Part shown: piece after piece, positions 9,508-20,039 of the stretch
Position numbering within the stretch: the stretch's first letter is position 1
How the letters are laid out: every line of letters begins with the position of its first letter
Translations under genes and position numbers: made by a program
Assembly (NCBI GenBank): GCA_047967505.1
Contig: CM106540.1
DNA length: 64,000 nucleotides
DNA from: Dipteris shenzhenensis
Lineage: Eukaryota > Polypodiophyta > Polypodiopsida > Gleicheniales
Reading direction: 5' to 3' (one strand)
Notes under the pieces: generated by a model
The model's database searches: none
Told to the model about the DNA's origin: nothing
Seen by the model: the letters and a program-made list of their open reading frames with translations, nothing else

Positions 9508-10472
9508 TGTCACCACAATGCAAATATCCTAAGTCAAAGTACAATTGACCATTTATTTGATCATAATTAAAGAGTTTTCCATTTGTGTTAATTATGGTCA
9601 AAGAGTTCTTTTAATGGTTAGAGAATTGACTATGGTCAAAGATACTTGACTCTGGTCAAATAAACCTGACTTTGATCGCGGAGACTTGGTATATTACCAA
9701 GAGGGTTAACTACGGTTAACCAGAGAACCACAGAGCTGACTACGGTCAAAGAGTGTTGACTTCGGTCAACGAGACTTGGCATGCGCCAAGAGGGTTAACT
9801 ATGGTTAACCAAGATGTGCCAACTTCGGTTGGAGAGTTGTGCCAACTTCGGTTGGAGAGACTTGACTATAATTAAGGCGCCTCGACCCTTGGTCAAAGCC
9901 CCTTAATCATGAACAATAGCGTTGACTTCGGTCAACCAGAGAATAAATATGCATATTTCATATTTGTTATGTGTGCACATGTGTTCAGTGGGGACGCCCA
10001 CTGTGACTAGAATTAGTCCACAGTGTGTTATTTGCATGCAAAGTGCTAACAATTAATGGGTGCCATGGTGGTGCACTTTAATTAATTGTTTCAGGTACTA
10101 GAAGAGTTATTTTCCTAGGCGCTACGGGAGCCTAACAAGAGTCTAGGAGGTGGTTCGCGTGACCAAGTGCTTTGAAGACTCCAGAGTTGCCCTTAGTGGC
10201 ATGTAATTGGAAAAGTAATGTAGAATTTGACAAGTGGCTTGTTGCCAAGAAAGGGAGCCTAAGAGCTCATGTAATGATTGATTTTTACGTTTGGATTTTT
10301 TGGTATGAACAGCTTCCACGCTGAGCTATGTACTCCATCTTCTCTCAAGCAATAAAATCCTTCGAGGGGGTCCAGCCCGACTGATTGTCCTGGGCCCTAG
10401 TGTCTCTGTTGAGAGAGGGAGAGAGGGAGAGAAATGAAAGTGTTTCTACTGTAGTTTACGACTAAGGTTACA
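9508..10472 (+). repeat. gypsy 1 3' LTR
   Basis: A 965-bp LTR, TGTCACC...GGTTACA, with perfect TGT...ACA ends, a purine-rich stretch ending AGGGGA just before it, and target duplication TACAC just after. An AATAAA signal occurs near 10350. It is longer than the surviving part of the 5' LTR. Its first half carries the same hairpin array as the 5' copy. Confidence 0.93.
9626..9936 (+). repeat. Hairpin array in 3' LTR
   Basis: Same series as in the 5' LTR: CTTGGTATATTACCAAG (9685-9701), GGTTAAC-TACG-GTTAACC (9704-9721), GTTGAC-TTCG-GTCAAC (9755-9770), CTTGGC-ATGC-GCCAAG (9775-9790), CCAAC-TTCG-GTTGG (9819-9832 and 9842-9855), GTTGAC-TTCG-GTCAAC (9921-9936). Most differences from the 5' copy fall in loops (TACG/TATG, TTCG/TTTG, TTCG/TTCA) and leave the stems paired. 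Confidence 0.88.
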
Positions 10473-10477
10473 TACAC
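10473..10477. repeat. Target-site duplication, right copy (gypsy 1)
   Basis: TACAC directly after the 3' LTR, identical to 2776-2780. Confidence 0.88.
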
Positions 10478-12479
10478 CTTCCAAGTAAATTTTACACGAA
10501 TCCACCTTACATAGCTAGATGTGGTAATACATTCAAGCTTTAAACATCATTGGTAATAGAAATTTCTTACAATCGTCACATTGTGGCTCATCAATGCTAA
10601 ATGATAAATGTAGGCTGCATGACCTTGTGAAAACTAGATGCACATGGATGCGGAGGCCCATCCATGGAGTTGCAAATTTGTTGTATCCTGTCAACCCACT
10701 TCAAGAAGAAAGGAGACCCATCTATGAGACTAGATTCTGACTACTACATGAGATACACCCCATGTAGGGGGAATGGACGCATCTAGTACACCAGAAACAC
10801 TGAAGATATTGAGAATACACTAGTACTCTAAACTTGATCAGTGTATAGGATCTGGTGGGCTCTAATATCCCTAAAAGATGTCTGAATCTGTAACTATTGC
10901 CCTTGATCTGCCATGTGTCTCGCGTGTGGGAAAGATATGCTAGAATGTGTTGAGAAGTGAGTTGACACTCTACACTAGCTCTATCATGAGGGACTTAAAT
11001 GTGAATGAGCCTGGCGAGGATCCAACGGTTGCAAGGAGGGTACCCTGAACTGGACATATGCTTATTGTTCCAATAGATGTCCTCACGTGGATCTAGCGTG
11101 TAGAAGGAGCTATCTCGAGATCCCATGCTCTATGGTGGGTGCTAAGTGTGGGCTCATCTCCTCTGAAGAAGTCTATGATCCACTACTACCTGAGGTCTTG
11201 GGAGTGTGTTGGTCGCATGAGTGTCCGTCTTAGTCGTGTCACAAAGAGAGTGGCACTTTTCTGGTTTTGATAGTCAATGATCTATAGCATGAAATGAAGC
11301 CTGTGCTCAAAGAGGCAGTGGTATCTCCCCCATATATCATAGTATCAAGGGCATCTAATGAGCACATGCTCCTAAGTTCCACCACTTGCAAGTCCCATAG
11401 GGTGCATAAGTCTCAGCTCACAATGGTGTCGTGTGGCCTCGATCTCTCATCGAATCTCCAATATGGGAACCTGAGAAATGACGTTCGGAGCTGGCCCATG
11501 GCTATCCGTACTGCATGTATAGATGAATCTGCAACTATCCTGGTGGATGAACGAAACACCTCAGTGGCCATCTTAGTGGCATGCCGTTGTGTCTGCCACA
11601 CATATCATCCTTGATGACACAAAAATCTCATGTTGTGTCAATTGTACACTAGGTAGGAGTACTAGATGATCAATGGACATGCCTTGTGTGTGGAACCATC
11701 TGGTGGCATGAGAATACCGACTATTCGTATGTCCATCAGTTGCTAGCTGCAAAGAGTATAAGAGGGCTCTCCACGGTAGCCATTGTCTACCCGTCTCAAT
11801 CCTGCCCTATGCTTGGACCTTGTCCAAATATGCGATGATTTGAAAGGAGAAGTCTGCATGCATGAGACCGTCTGTGATACTTGGCCAATATGATGTCATG
11901 TGAGGTTCATCTCTTCCCGACGATCATGTGAGAGAACATCATGACCTATAGCCTCAAAGCTAGCAGAGTCAAAGAGAAGGGATTTCGTGTGTAACATGAT
12001 GAAAGAGCTTGGAAACATTGTGTCTCCAATCTCGCAAGTGATATACCTAGATGAATCCAGGAACATTCCCAAACTCATCCTTTAAAAACACAACATAGTG
12101 CAGTTTCAATCTCATGATAGTCACTCACAAGGTTGAAAACCATAAACTGCATCATGCATAGCAGGGACTAGCTACTATGACATCCCCACTGACGTCATCA
12201 GCGCCCAACAGTGGGTGTAGACCATAGTATAAAAATATGCTCTCACACATACAAATCCACACACCCACACATACTTGAGCATCCATTTATACAAAGTCTT
12301 CGTACTGAGTTTCTGTCGGCACTCCGAAGGTGAAGGGCAGACTCAGCCATGACGAAGGCTAGCACTAAAGGAGAAGGCTAATCAAAAGGTAGTCCAAAAT
12401 CTCTTCAATCAAGCTACAACTGCTTGTGAAGTCTAAACGTTTTCATTTTAGTCTCTCCCCAACCAGCATCTAAATCTAA
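10478..12479. other. No recognised gene
   Basis: Two kilobases of sequence with many stops in all frames. The longest frame (11294-11614) has no recognisable motif. Short phrases recur imperfectly, suggesting decayed repeats, but I cannot assign a family. Confidence 0.5.
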
Positions 12480-13040
12480 ATCTAGCTGAGAGGGCAACGC
12501 ACCATTTGAGATGCATGTTCTCTGGCTAGCCTAGCTTGAGCCACCAATTTCATGCTAAACCAAGGTCCTATGAAAGTGCACCTTAAGTACACGTACGATG
12601 TGACAATGTGGACCTCTACCCTCGTAAAGGTGAATGACTTGCATCAAAGATGGACATCAATAGTCTTGAAGATCATAATCTTGGTCTTGCCAAGATTGAA
12701 CTTCATCACCCGGTTATCAACATGTCACAAAATGCTTGTAAGGCCACCAAATGGCTCTATAGACTTGTTGTGTCTGAGATTACTAGGAAACATCATCTGA
12801 ATAGAGTAGGATAGCGACCAGAGTATTGGCTAGTAACGAACCACACCCTCGTTGTGTGTCAATTAAGGATGCCAACTCATCTATGTAAGGACCAAAGAGG
12901 GTGGAGACAATGGGCACATTCCTACTTCACCTTGATGGTGCAACTCACCTCCTCAGAAATGCCATGTGCAATAAGTACTCTGCATGTGACCCTCTCATGA
13001 AGTGCCATGACTCTTCAGCGTGGCTTTATCACCTTCAGTG
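12480..13040 (-). pseudogene. LINE-type (non-LTR) reverse transcriptase remnant
   Basis: The minus strand, read across frameshifts, gives in order HERVTCRVLIAHGISEEV, a degenerate G-CPLSPTLFG block, IDELASLIDTQRGCGS, then LYSDD with flanking VSLVIS (catalytic Y/S-DD box at 12792-12806). After that come CDMLITG and, further on, a STSYTYLG-like block with TFIGPWFSMKLVAQARLARE. This order (SPTLF, LY-DD, YLG, then a conserved tail) is that of non-LTR retrotransposon RTs. No single frame is open for long, and neither the endonuclease nor a poly(A) tail was found, so only a fossil piece remains. Confidence 0.72.
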
Positions 13041-13336
13041 TGATCTACCTTCTTCAATATGGTTTATTGTTGCCGTCCATATGGTACAATGCACCATCTT
13101 CAATATGGTGATGGATCTCTATCCAGTATACATGATAGTCACATCCAGTGATGACACAATGTCGGAAGCTAGTGCATGGGGTGGACTTCACCTACGTGAA
13201 GTTACGAGTTGAATGACTATTATACCTAATCACCCTCCACATGATATTAATTTATCAACATGCCGTACAAGACTGATGACACTTCGCACATCCACAAGGG
13301 TTTTCCATACCCCACAACTCTTCTCCTAACACCTTT

Positions 13337-13341
13337 AATGG
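13337..13341. repeat. Target-site duplication, left copy (gypsy 2)
   Basis: AATGG immediately before the 5' LTR; the same five bases follow the 3' LTR at 19125-19129. This sets the outer boundaries of the second gypsy element. Confidence 0.88.
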
Positions 13342-13862
13342 TGTCATGTGCACGGATTGGTATCTGACGTGTACTAGTTACACAGAACTAGCTCAGGTTA
13401 GCCTAGGGAGGCTTAGAGCTAGGCAGGCTTGATTCTCGGGTTGAGTGGCAAGGGTACGAACTATTTATAGGTCTTCGCTATTTTTGGCGCCGGGGCCCGA
13501 GTCTATATAAGGGGCCCAGGGGGTTCAGTTCTCAGTGTGCAGTTGGGAGCAAGTCTCGTTCCCAGGTGCTAGGTCTGATCCTGGATTGTGTCGCGGACGC
13601 GTGCCTGCATCTTAGCGTAGCCCAAGGCCCAGTGGCAGATCCAGGGCTTCACAGCGCCACCTGGTGGTATGGGACACCAGGCTGGTTTGGATCTGATTGG
13701 GAGTTCGTGCCAGTAGCTCAGCTCGTGGCTCGGGGGGACATCTTCTGATTCGGGATCACATCCCGCAGATGTCACGGTTGGGTGGTGAGCAGCCTGCTCA
13801 GTTCTGATGTTGTGTGTGGTTATTTTGCAGATCAGGGGTTTCAGGAGTGCTGGGACGTGTCA
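13342..13862 (+). repeat. gypsy 2 5' LTR
   Basis: A 521-bp LTR from TGTCATGTGCACGG to GGACGTGTCA. Its start is set by the target duplication and its end by the primer site two bases later. It is GC-rich in the second half and has a TATA box. Confidence 0.9.
13504..13510 (+). promoter_or_regulatory. TATA box of gypsy 2 LTR
   Basis: TATATAA within CGAGTCTATATAAGGGGC, in the position expected for the LTR promoter. The truncated 3' LTR keeps the same box near 18766-18772. Confidence 0.75.
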
Positions 13863-13864
13863 GT

Positions 13865-13877
13865 TGGTATCAGAGCC
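13865..13877 (+). other. Primer-binding site, initiator Met tRNA
   Basis: TGGTATCAGAGCC, an exact complement of the 3' end of plant initiator methionine tRNA, two bases after the LTR. It marks the start of minus-strand DNA synthesis. Confidence 0.93.
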
Positions 13878-14953
13878 AACTCCTGAGGTAGGAACTTCTG
13901 ATGCGAGAATTTTGACGGATTTCTCTTCCAGGTATGCCCTAAAATTCGAAATTTCCTGCTGCGTTTTTGCTGACTACCTGGGGTAGAAGGGGTGAAGAGA
14001 TATCTGGAAAAGGAAGAAGAAGAGGAGTGAGATAGAATCGAAATTTCTGAAGGCTACGGAGAGAAGTTTTGAGGGAGGAGAAGGAGAGCAGAAAAGAAGG
14101 AGAGAAGTGCAGGAAATAGACAGCAAGGGAGTAGGGGATGCGGAGCTTAGGAAGGGGCGCTGTAGGCGAGGCAGTGTCGCGGGACAGCCTGTGTAAAAGG
14201 CTGTCCACAGCCAGCGCAGCAGGCTGTCCACAGCCTGCGCAACAGGCTGCGAACAGCCTGCGCCTAGGGCTGCGTGCAGCCTGCGCTGAAACAAGGTGCT
14301 TTTTTCAAAAAAAAAAGCACCCCTCCAAAGTTGGAGGGGCTCAGGTGCTTTTTTCGAAAAAGCACCCCTCCAAAGCTGGAGGGGCTCAGCCTTTTTTGGA
14401 AGCCCAGCTTCCAAATCAGGCAGCCTTGCACCCTATATAGGTGGGGGCTGGGTGCTAGGCTACCCACAAGCAGCCCCAAGATTTGAGAAGTTACCTCGAG
14501 TTTCGTGCCAGCCAGCCTCGCCCTTCAGCCTGCACCCTGTTTCGATCAGCTCCCCTGCATCTGCCCTTGCCTGCGTCAGCCCTGCACAGCTCCCGAAGCT
14601 GCCGTACCAGCCGTACAGCTCCAGCGACAGCCGTACAGCCTGTACGGACTGTCCTGCCTGTTTTCGTACCAGCTGCTGTAGCGAACAGCAGCTGCGCCAG
14701 CTTCTGCAGCTACCGTACGGCCTGCGTCAGCAGCCGTACAGGCCACATCAGCAGACCGCACAGTTTCAATTCCAGCCTGCGCATCCGGTTGGCAGGTTCG
14801 GGGCGGCACGAGGACACGTGGTCTCCCGGTTTACCAGATTTCAGCATCTCTTCTGTCAGATTTATCTAGGACGGTTTTCTTCTGCTCCATCTCCCTCCGT
14901 GCTTCGTTTCAGTCAGTTATTTCTCTCCGTTTGTAATCAAATCAGATTCAGCC
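13878..14953 (+). other. gypsy 2 leader
   Basis: About 1.1 kb between primer site and gag. Long frames occur here on both strands (14296-14961 plus; 13974-14414 minus), but they consist of low-complexity Ser/Ala/Leu/Pro or Cys-rich sequence caused by base composition, and I do not regard them as genes. Repeated self-complementary blocks lie at 14196-14384. CCGTAC-type motifs recur between 14600 and 14750, including the near-palindrome CCGTACAGCCTGTACGG. Confidence 0.6.
14196..14384 (+). repeat. Clustered hairpins in gypsy 2 leader
   Basis: Successive inverted repeats: CAGGCTG-TCCA-CAGCCTG (14220-14237), CAGGCTG-CGAA-CAGCCTG (14243-14260) and a third related unit near 14267-14282. Two copies of a composite unit follow: a GTGC-(T/A tract)-GCAC hairpin (14296-14320, 14345-14365) joined to CCCCTCCAA-AG-TTGGAGGGG (14320-14339) or its variant at 14365-14384. 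In the variant, one stem base pair changes but the hairpin persists. Confidence 0.8.
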
Positions 14954-15946
14954 ATGTCTGATGCTCCGAATCCCGAGTTCGCTATGGGAGAGCAGGACTT
15001 AGATTACACTCCAGTGGGAGAGGACGATCAGGGTCTCTATGACGACCTGATCACTAAGAAAGCCTTCAGTGAGTTCACGACTGCTCTGGATGGTAAATTT
15101 GAGCAGGTCAACGCTAATCAATCGGGGTTGACACAGCAACTCCAAGGGATACAAGCAACTTTGACTCTTCTGGCTAGCACGGTTCAGGCACTCACGCATG
15201 TGGATGCCATGGCTTCCGTGCTAGGCCCGAATATCACTCCGGATCCCTTTCCAGGTGACCAGAAATCAAGAACAAAGGAGGTGGTTGACACTTGGTTGCA
15301 CAAGTGGCAAGTACACTTCCAATTTCACCCCTATCCAGACGAGAAAAAGATTCAGCTAGCAGCAGGGTTTATGTCAGGTAAAGCCTTGCTTTGGTGGAAA
15401 GAACTTCAGCCTAAGCCTGATACTTGGACAGAATTTGAGGGTATCTTCAGGAAGGAGTTCCTGAAGAAGGAAGATGACTACGATATCGTCGGCAAGCTCA
15501 AGGCCCTCGATATGTCAAAATTGAATTTAACTTTTGACGTTTATCTTCAAAGATTTAGGGATCTGCAAACCAAGGCCACTAAAATGGATCCTGTAACCTT
15601 GTTAGGTTCTTTCGTGGATGGTTTGCCAGACTCCTATAAGTTACAGATTAAGAATAACAAGTGCACAACATTGCAGGAGGCCATGACATATGCGCGCATA
15701 TATGATGATACCATGGCCGGTACCAAGGCAACCACAGCTACCGAGACCAGCGGAAAGAACAAACGCAAGTTCTTTCAGCATGCAACTGGTATTGGGGAGA
15801 CGAAGTCTACGGACAACGCCTCCAGGAAAAGCTTAACTCCTGCGAAGAATGGTAAGGCCCGTTTCCTTCGCACTCTCAGGCTCAAGAAAGAGGGCCGGTG
15901 TTTTTATTGCGAGGAGCGGGGCCACACGAAGAATGAGTACCTTTAA
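14954..15946 (+). CDS. gypsy 2 gag
   Basis: A 330-residue Gag. The ATG follows the leader and gives MSDAPNPEF. The N-terminal third is acidic with Gln-rich coiled-coil character (about residues 45-80). The retrotransposon capsid region follows, with [18 protein letters not shown] and [10 protein letters not shown] (about residues 110-190). Near the C-terminus lies a zinc knuckle [14 protein letters not shown] in which the last zinc ligand is Tyr (TAC) rather than Cys (TGC). The frame stops three codons later, and protease continues in another frame with 98 nt of overlap from 15849. The overlap may be natural frameshifting or, more likely, an indel in this copy. Gag would package element RNA in cytoplasmic particles. 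Confidence 0.88.
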   Translation: MSDAPNPEFAMGEQDLDYTPVGEDDQGLYDDLITKKAFSEFTTALDGKFEQVNANQSGLTQQLQGIQATLTLLASTVQALTHVDAMASVLGPNITPDPFPGDQKSRTKEVVDTWLHKWQVHFQFHPYPDEKKIQLAAGFMSGKALLWWKELQPKPDTWTEFEGIFRKEFLKKEDDYDIVGKLKALDMSKLNLTFDVYLQRFRDLQTKATKMDPVTLLGSFVDGLPDSYKLQIKNNKCTTLQEAMTYARIYDDTMAGTKATTATETSGKNKRKFFQHATGIGETKSTDNASRKSLTPAKNGKARFLRTLRLKKEGRCFYCEERGHTKNEYL

Positions 15947-18750
15947 TACTTCGTTGTTTGGTTCCCATGATCTTTTCCGAGTTTATGGAGAAGTTAGGGA
16001 CCAACAGGTTCACATTCTCTTTGATCCGGGCAGCTCTCACAATTTTGTTAATTACAAATTTGTGCAGAGGATGGGGCTGTCCACAGTACCTAGCGACCAC
16101 ACCTACGAGGTGCAGCTTCCAGCCGGGAAGCAGTTTTGGGATCGCAAGGTTGAAGCGCTTCCCATCCGGATTCAAGCCTACACGGGAGCTCTCACATGTT
16201 ATGTTATGCATTTAGAGCATGTAGACTTGCTGATCGGGATAGAGTGGTTTAAAACCCACAATATCCAGATTGGATGGATGGAGCATACGCTTTCTTTTGT
16301 AGACAAAGGCACCCAATTTTGTATTCAGTGTGATAAGATTATCCCTTCTCAGGGGCCTATTGTATCTGCGATGCAGCTTCGGAATATATTGAACACTTCT
16401 CATTATGATGTCTATCAGTGTGTTTTGATTCCACTTTCTTCATTTATTGTTTCGGTAATTAACAAAAATGAATTAAGTGTGTTTGAACACCGAGAATTGA
16501 GAACGTTGTTAGATAATTTTAAGGACGTATTCCCAGCTCAACTGCCGGAAGGTTTACCTCTAGAAAGGGCAGTAGATCATCGCATAGACTTAGTCCCAGG
16601 GGCTCAACCTATCAGTGTACCACCGTATAGGATGAGCCACGTAGAGGAGGATGAGTTAGCTATCCAGCTTCAGGATTACCTGAATATGGGCTATATCCGC
16701 CCAAGTAAATCTCCTTGGGGTGCACCTATCCTCTTAAGAAAGAAGAAGGATTCTTCCTGGAGGATGTGTATAGATTATAAACGACTAAATAAAGTTACAA
16801 TTAAGAACCGCTATCCTTTACCTCGTTCTGATGATTCGATAGACCGTTAGGCCGGAGCGAAGTATTTCACTAAGATTGATTTGCGTTCGGGTTATCATCA
16901 AATCCGTATCTATGCTAAACACATAGATAGGACCGCATTTCGGACTAGGTATGGTCATTACGAGTTCCTCGTATTACCTTTTGGTTTGACCAATGCTCCT
17001 GCTACTTTTCAGCAGATGATGAACGATTTGTTCAGAGATTATCTGGGCAAATTTGTTGTAGTGTTCTTAGATGATATCTTGGTATATAGTAAAACGCTTG
17101 AGGATCATATAGGACACCTTCGGGTTGTCTTACTTGTTCTAAGACAGCATAAGCTTTATGCCAAGATGAGTAAATGTGACTTCTTTATGAAGGAGATCAT
17201 TTACTTAGGACACAAGATTTCTTCTGAAGGTATTAGCATTGATCTGGATCGTATCCAGAAGGTTTTAGAATGGCCTATCCCTCAGACTGTGAAACAACTT
17301 CGCTCTTTCCTAGGATTTACGGTATTTCTTCGGAAGTCAGTCCGTGATTATTCACAAATCACGGTACCCTTGACCAACATATTGAAAGGTCGTGGACGCA
17401 GGTCTACTCAACCGATCCCTTGGAATGATGCAATGAACAAGGCTTTTAAAATCTATCAAGGAAGCACCCGTTCTTGCATTACCCGATCCTACCCGGCCTT
17501 ATGTTTTAGAGGCCGATGCGAGTGATTATGCGATTGGGGCAGCTCTATTCCAAGAGGACAGACCTGTAGCTTTTGAGAGTAAGAAGCTAGACGACACTCA
17601 GTATCGTTGGCCCACACTTGAGAAGGAACTTTATGCAGTAGTGTATGCTCTCAAGGTTTGGAGACACTACTTGTATGGTTCAAAGTTCCTTGTATTGACT
17701 GATCACCAGTCAATTAAGTATGTGTGTGATGGATCAGACTTGAGAGGAAGGAAAGCTAGATGGGCAGAGTTAATGCAGGATTTTGATTTCGAAATCCGTT
17801 ATCGTAAGGGTTCGTTGAATAGTGTGGCGGATGCCTTAAGTCGAGTTAAGTTTGTAAATGCTTTGTCATTTACGGAAATATCCTCAGACCTATTTCAATC
17901 CTTGAGAGGGCTATACGTAACTGATAGTCATTTCAGTTCTTATTGGCAGAGAGTCCAGGATGGGAATTCCATGGTTGACCAGGACTCAGGGATTGTGCCA
18001 CCTAGGATACAGGCGGCGGGAGGTCAGTGGATGATTAGGAACGGCTTGCTGTTCCGGAATGAAAAGATTTGTGTGCCTGATGTTCTGGACCTAAAATCCA
18101 AGATTCTCTGGGAGTGTCATGATGCTCCTAGTGCGGGACATCCAGGTATACATAGGACTCTGTCTCTTGTGAAGCATACCTTTTATTGGCCTAAGATGCG
18201 TGCATTTGTAGAGAACTATGTAGTAGGTTGCCGAGTTTGTCAGGTTACTAAGGCTGAACGCCTTAGAAGCGCGGGCTTATTACAGCCATTACAGATTCCA
18301 GGTAATAAATGGGAAAGTATTTCCATGGATTTTATTACTGGTTTGCCTCGTACGCGCAAGGGTCATGACTCTATTTGGGTCATAGTCGACCGTTTGACAA
18401 AAATGGCTAGATTCTTACCTACAAGAACAACTATTTCAGCTGTTCAGTTGGCTCACGAGTTTGTGGACCACTTGTTCAAGCTGTATGGTTTGCCATCTGA
18501 CATAGTCAGTGACAGGGACTCAAAGTTTACAAGTAACTTCTGGACACTTGTATTTGAGAAGTTGGAAACTACTCTAAGTATGAGTTCCTCAGATCATGCA
18601 CAATCTGATGGCAGTACAGAAAAGGTCAACCAGTTGGTTGAAGACATGCTTCGGGCATATGTATCTAAGAGACAGTCTTTATGGGAAGATTATCTACCCA
18701 TGATTGAATTTGCTTACAACAGTGCAAAGCATTCTAGTACAGGTTATGGC
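15849..18750 (+). pseudogene. gypsy 2 pol (protease, RT, RNase H, integrase)
   Basis: Protease: [13 protein letters not shown]. Reverse transcriptase: [53 protein letters not shown], catalytic VVFLDDILVYS. A TAG at 16848-16850 (after DDSIDR, before AGAKYFTKID) splits RT, and a +1 shift in a TTTTAAAA run near 17446 splits RT from RNase H. RNase H acids: EADASDYAIG, EKELYAVVYAL, LTDHQS, VADALSR. Integrase: HDAPSAGHPG...CRVCQ zinc region, core residues in SMDFITGLP, IVSDRDSKF and DGSTEKVNQ, so the DDE triad is present. At about 18747 the integrase is cut and fused to LTR sequence, losing its C-terminal domain and any chromodomain. Confidence 0.93.
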
Positions 18751-19124
18751 GCCGGGGCCCGAGTCTATATAAGGGGCCCAGGGGGTTCAGTTCTCAGTGT
18801 GCAGTTGGGAGCAAGTCTCGTTCCCAGGTGCTAGGTCTGATCCTGGATTGTGTCGCGGACGCGCGCCTGCATCTTAGCGTAGCCCAAGGCCCAGTGGCAG
18901 ATCCAGGGCTTCACAGCGCCACCTGGTGGTATGGGACACCAGGCTGGTTTGAATCTGATTGGGAGTTCGTGCCAGTAGCTCAGCTCGTGGCTTGGGGGGA
19001 CATCTTCTGATTCGGGATCACATCCCGCAGATGTCACGGTTGGGTGGTGAGCAGCCTGCTCAGTTCTGATGTTGTGTGTGGTTATTTTGCAGATCAGGGG
19101 TTTCAGGAGTGCTGGGACGTGTCA
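18748..19124 (+). repeat. gypsy 2 3' LTR, truncated
   Basis: Corresponds base for base to 13486-13862 without indels and with about three substitutions. The first 144 bp of the LTR are missing. The join to integrase lies at GGCGCCGGGGCCC, a GC-rich stretch that in the 5' LTR is preceded by TTT and here by TAT. Confidence 0.92.
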
Positions 19125-19129
19125 AATGG
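19125..19129. repeat. Target-site duplication, right copy (gypsy 2)
   Basis: AATGG directly after the 3' LTR end GACGTGTCA, matching 13337-13341. Confidence 0.88.
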
Positions 19130-20039
19130 CCTTGGGGGTGAGCCTTGTTCTGTTAGGTTGTGATGCTTAGTTTTAAAGGGACAGATCAAGATCACATAGC
19201 TTTTGTGACGTAGAAGTGATCTTCAAAACCAAAGTCTTGAGTGCTAGATCGTAGAGCTCTCCGGAATTTAAAGAATGGTTTCAGCTTCAAGAAACTCGGA
19301 GTTGTCTATGGCTAGTTACGAGTCAATTAAGTTTTAGGAATAGTTAGGGTCCTAGGCCTTCGATTAATTAATGTTGTGCATGGGTAGAGTGGTTTAGAAT
19401 AAAATTAAATTTATTAAAAGTACTCTACTTCCCCCTCAAACCACCTAGGGGCCTAGCTTCTTCCTCAAGCTAATTGGGCGCCTAATTTATCATGCTTCTC
19501 TCCCAAGCTTCTTTTATATTTTTAGCCCTTGCTTTTTCCACTAGCTCTCCTATAGATTAAGGGCCAGCCTTCTTCTGGGATTCATTCAAAGCTTGAGATT
19601 CTACTCCTCCCTATCCTTGCACATCAGCTCTCTTGCTGCCCATCACCTATCTCTCAGCCTGCTCCTGCTGCCCATCCACTGCCTACTGCTCTTGCTTCTC
19701 TGGAGTTGTTGGAAAGGTCACCTCCCCATCTGTAAACCCTCAAATGAGGAGAGCATGGGGGAGGGAGACCTAGGGCAGGACATGCCCAAAGGAAAGAGAG
19801 AGGGGCTGTCACATGGGCAGCACCTCACAAGAGCACAATGATGGCGAGGTATCCCGGAGGTAGATATGCAGCACAGGGAAGGATCTATGAGCAGATATCC
19901 GGCCTGCAACAGGGCCTGTTTGTGGCGCATTTATGGAGGGGGAGGTCTGCAGCATGGTCGGCTAGATGGAGGACTGGTAGGGCTGGTCATAGGCAGCCTA
20001 CCAGGTCCAGATCAGGGCAGGACCAAGGGGGCTGGGCCC
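19130..20039. other. No recognised gene
   Basis: AT-rich then CT-rich sequence (about 19430-19740) followed by a GC-richer part. Frames are short. It may be the upstream part of the LTR-like segment that follows. Confidence 0.45.

Larger units (their letters stand above)
2781..10472 (+). mobile_element. Ty3/gypsy chromovirus-type retrotransposon 1
   Basis: A 7.7-kb element in the order 5' LTR (partial), leader, gag, protease, reverse transcriptase, RNase H, integrase, chromodomain-like tail, 3' LTR. The outer ends TGTCACC...GGTTACA are flanked by TACAC on both sides. The LTRs differ at roughly 20 positions over about 550 bp counted by eye, so the insertion is not recent. Gag is duplicated and broken, RT has in-frame TAGs, and integrase is deleted after the second catalytic Asp, so this copy is non-autonomous. 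Confidence 0.93.
13342..19124 (+). mobile_element. Ty3/gypsy retrotransposon 2, young, 3' deleted
   Basis: A 5.8-kb element: 5' LTR (13342-13862), Met-tRNA primer site, long leader, gag, pol up to the integrase core, then a truncated 3' LTR (18748-19124), flanked by AATGG on both sides. The shared 377 bp of the LTRs show only about three substitutions and no indels, so insertion was recent relative to the other elements here. A deletion fused integrase to the middle of the 3' LTR. A TAG in RT and a +1 frameshift in RNase H also disable it. Confidence 0.93.

Noticed and set aside
11294-11614. A 106-codon plus-strand frame
   Set aside because: An opposing frame of similar length exists and neither has a motif; consistent with chance.
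14296-14961. A 221-codon plus-strand frame in the gypsy 2 leader
   Set aside because: It overlaps the gag start in another frame and is Ser/Pro/Leu/Gln low-complexity caused by hairpin and CCGTAC repeats; no domain.
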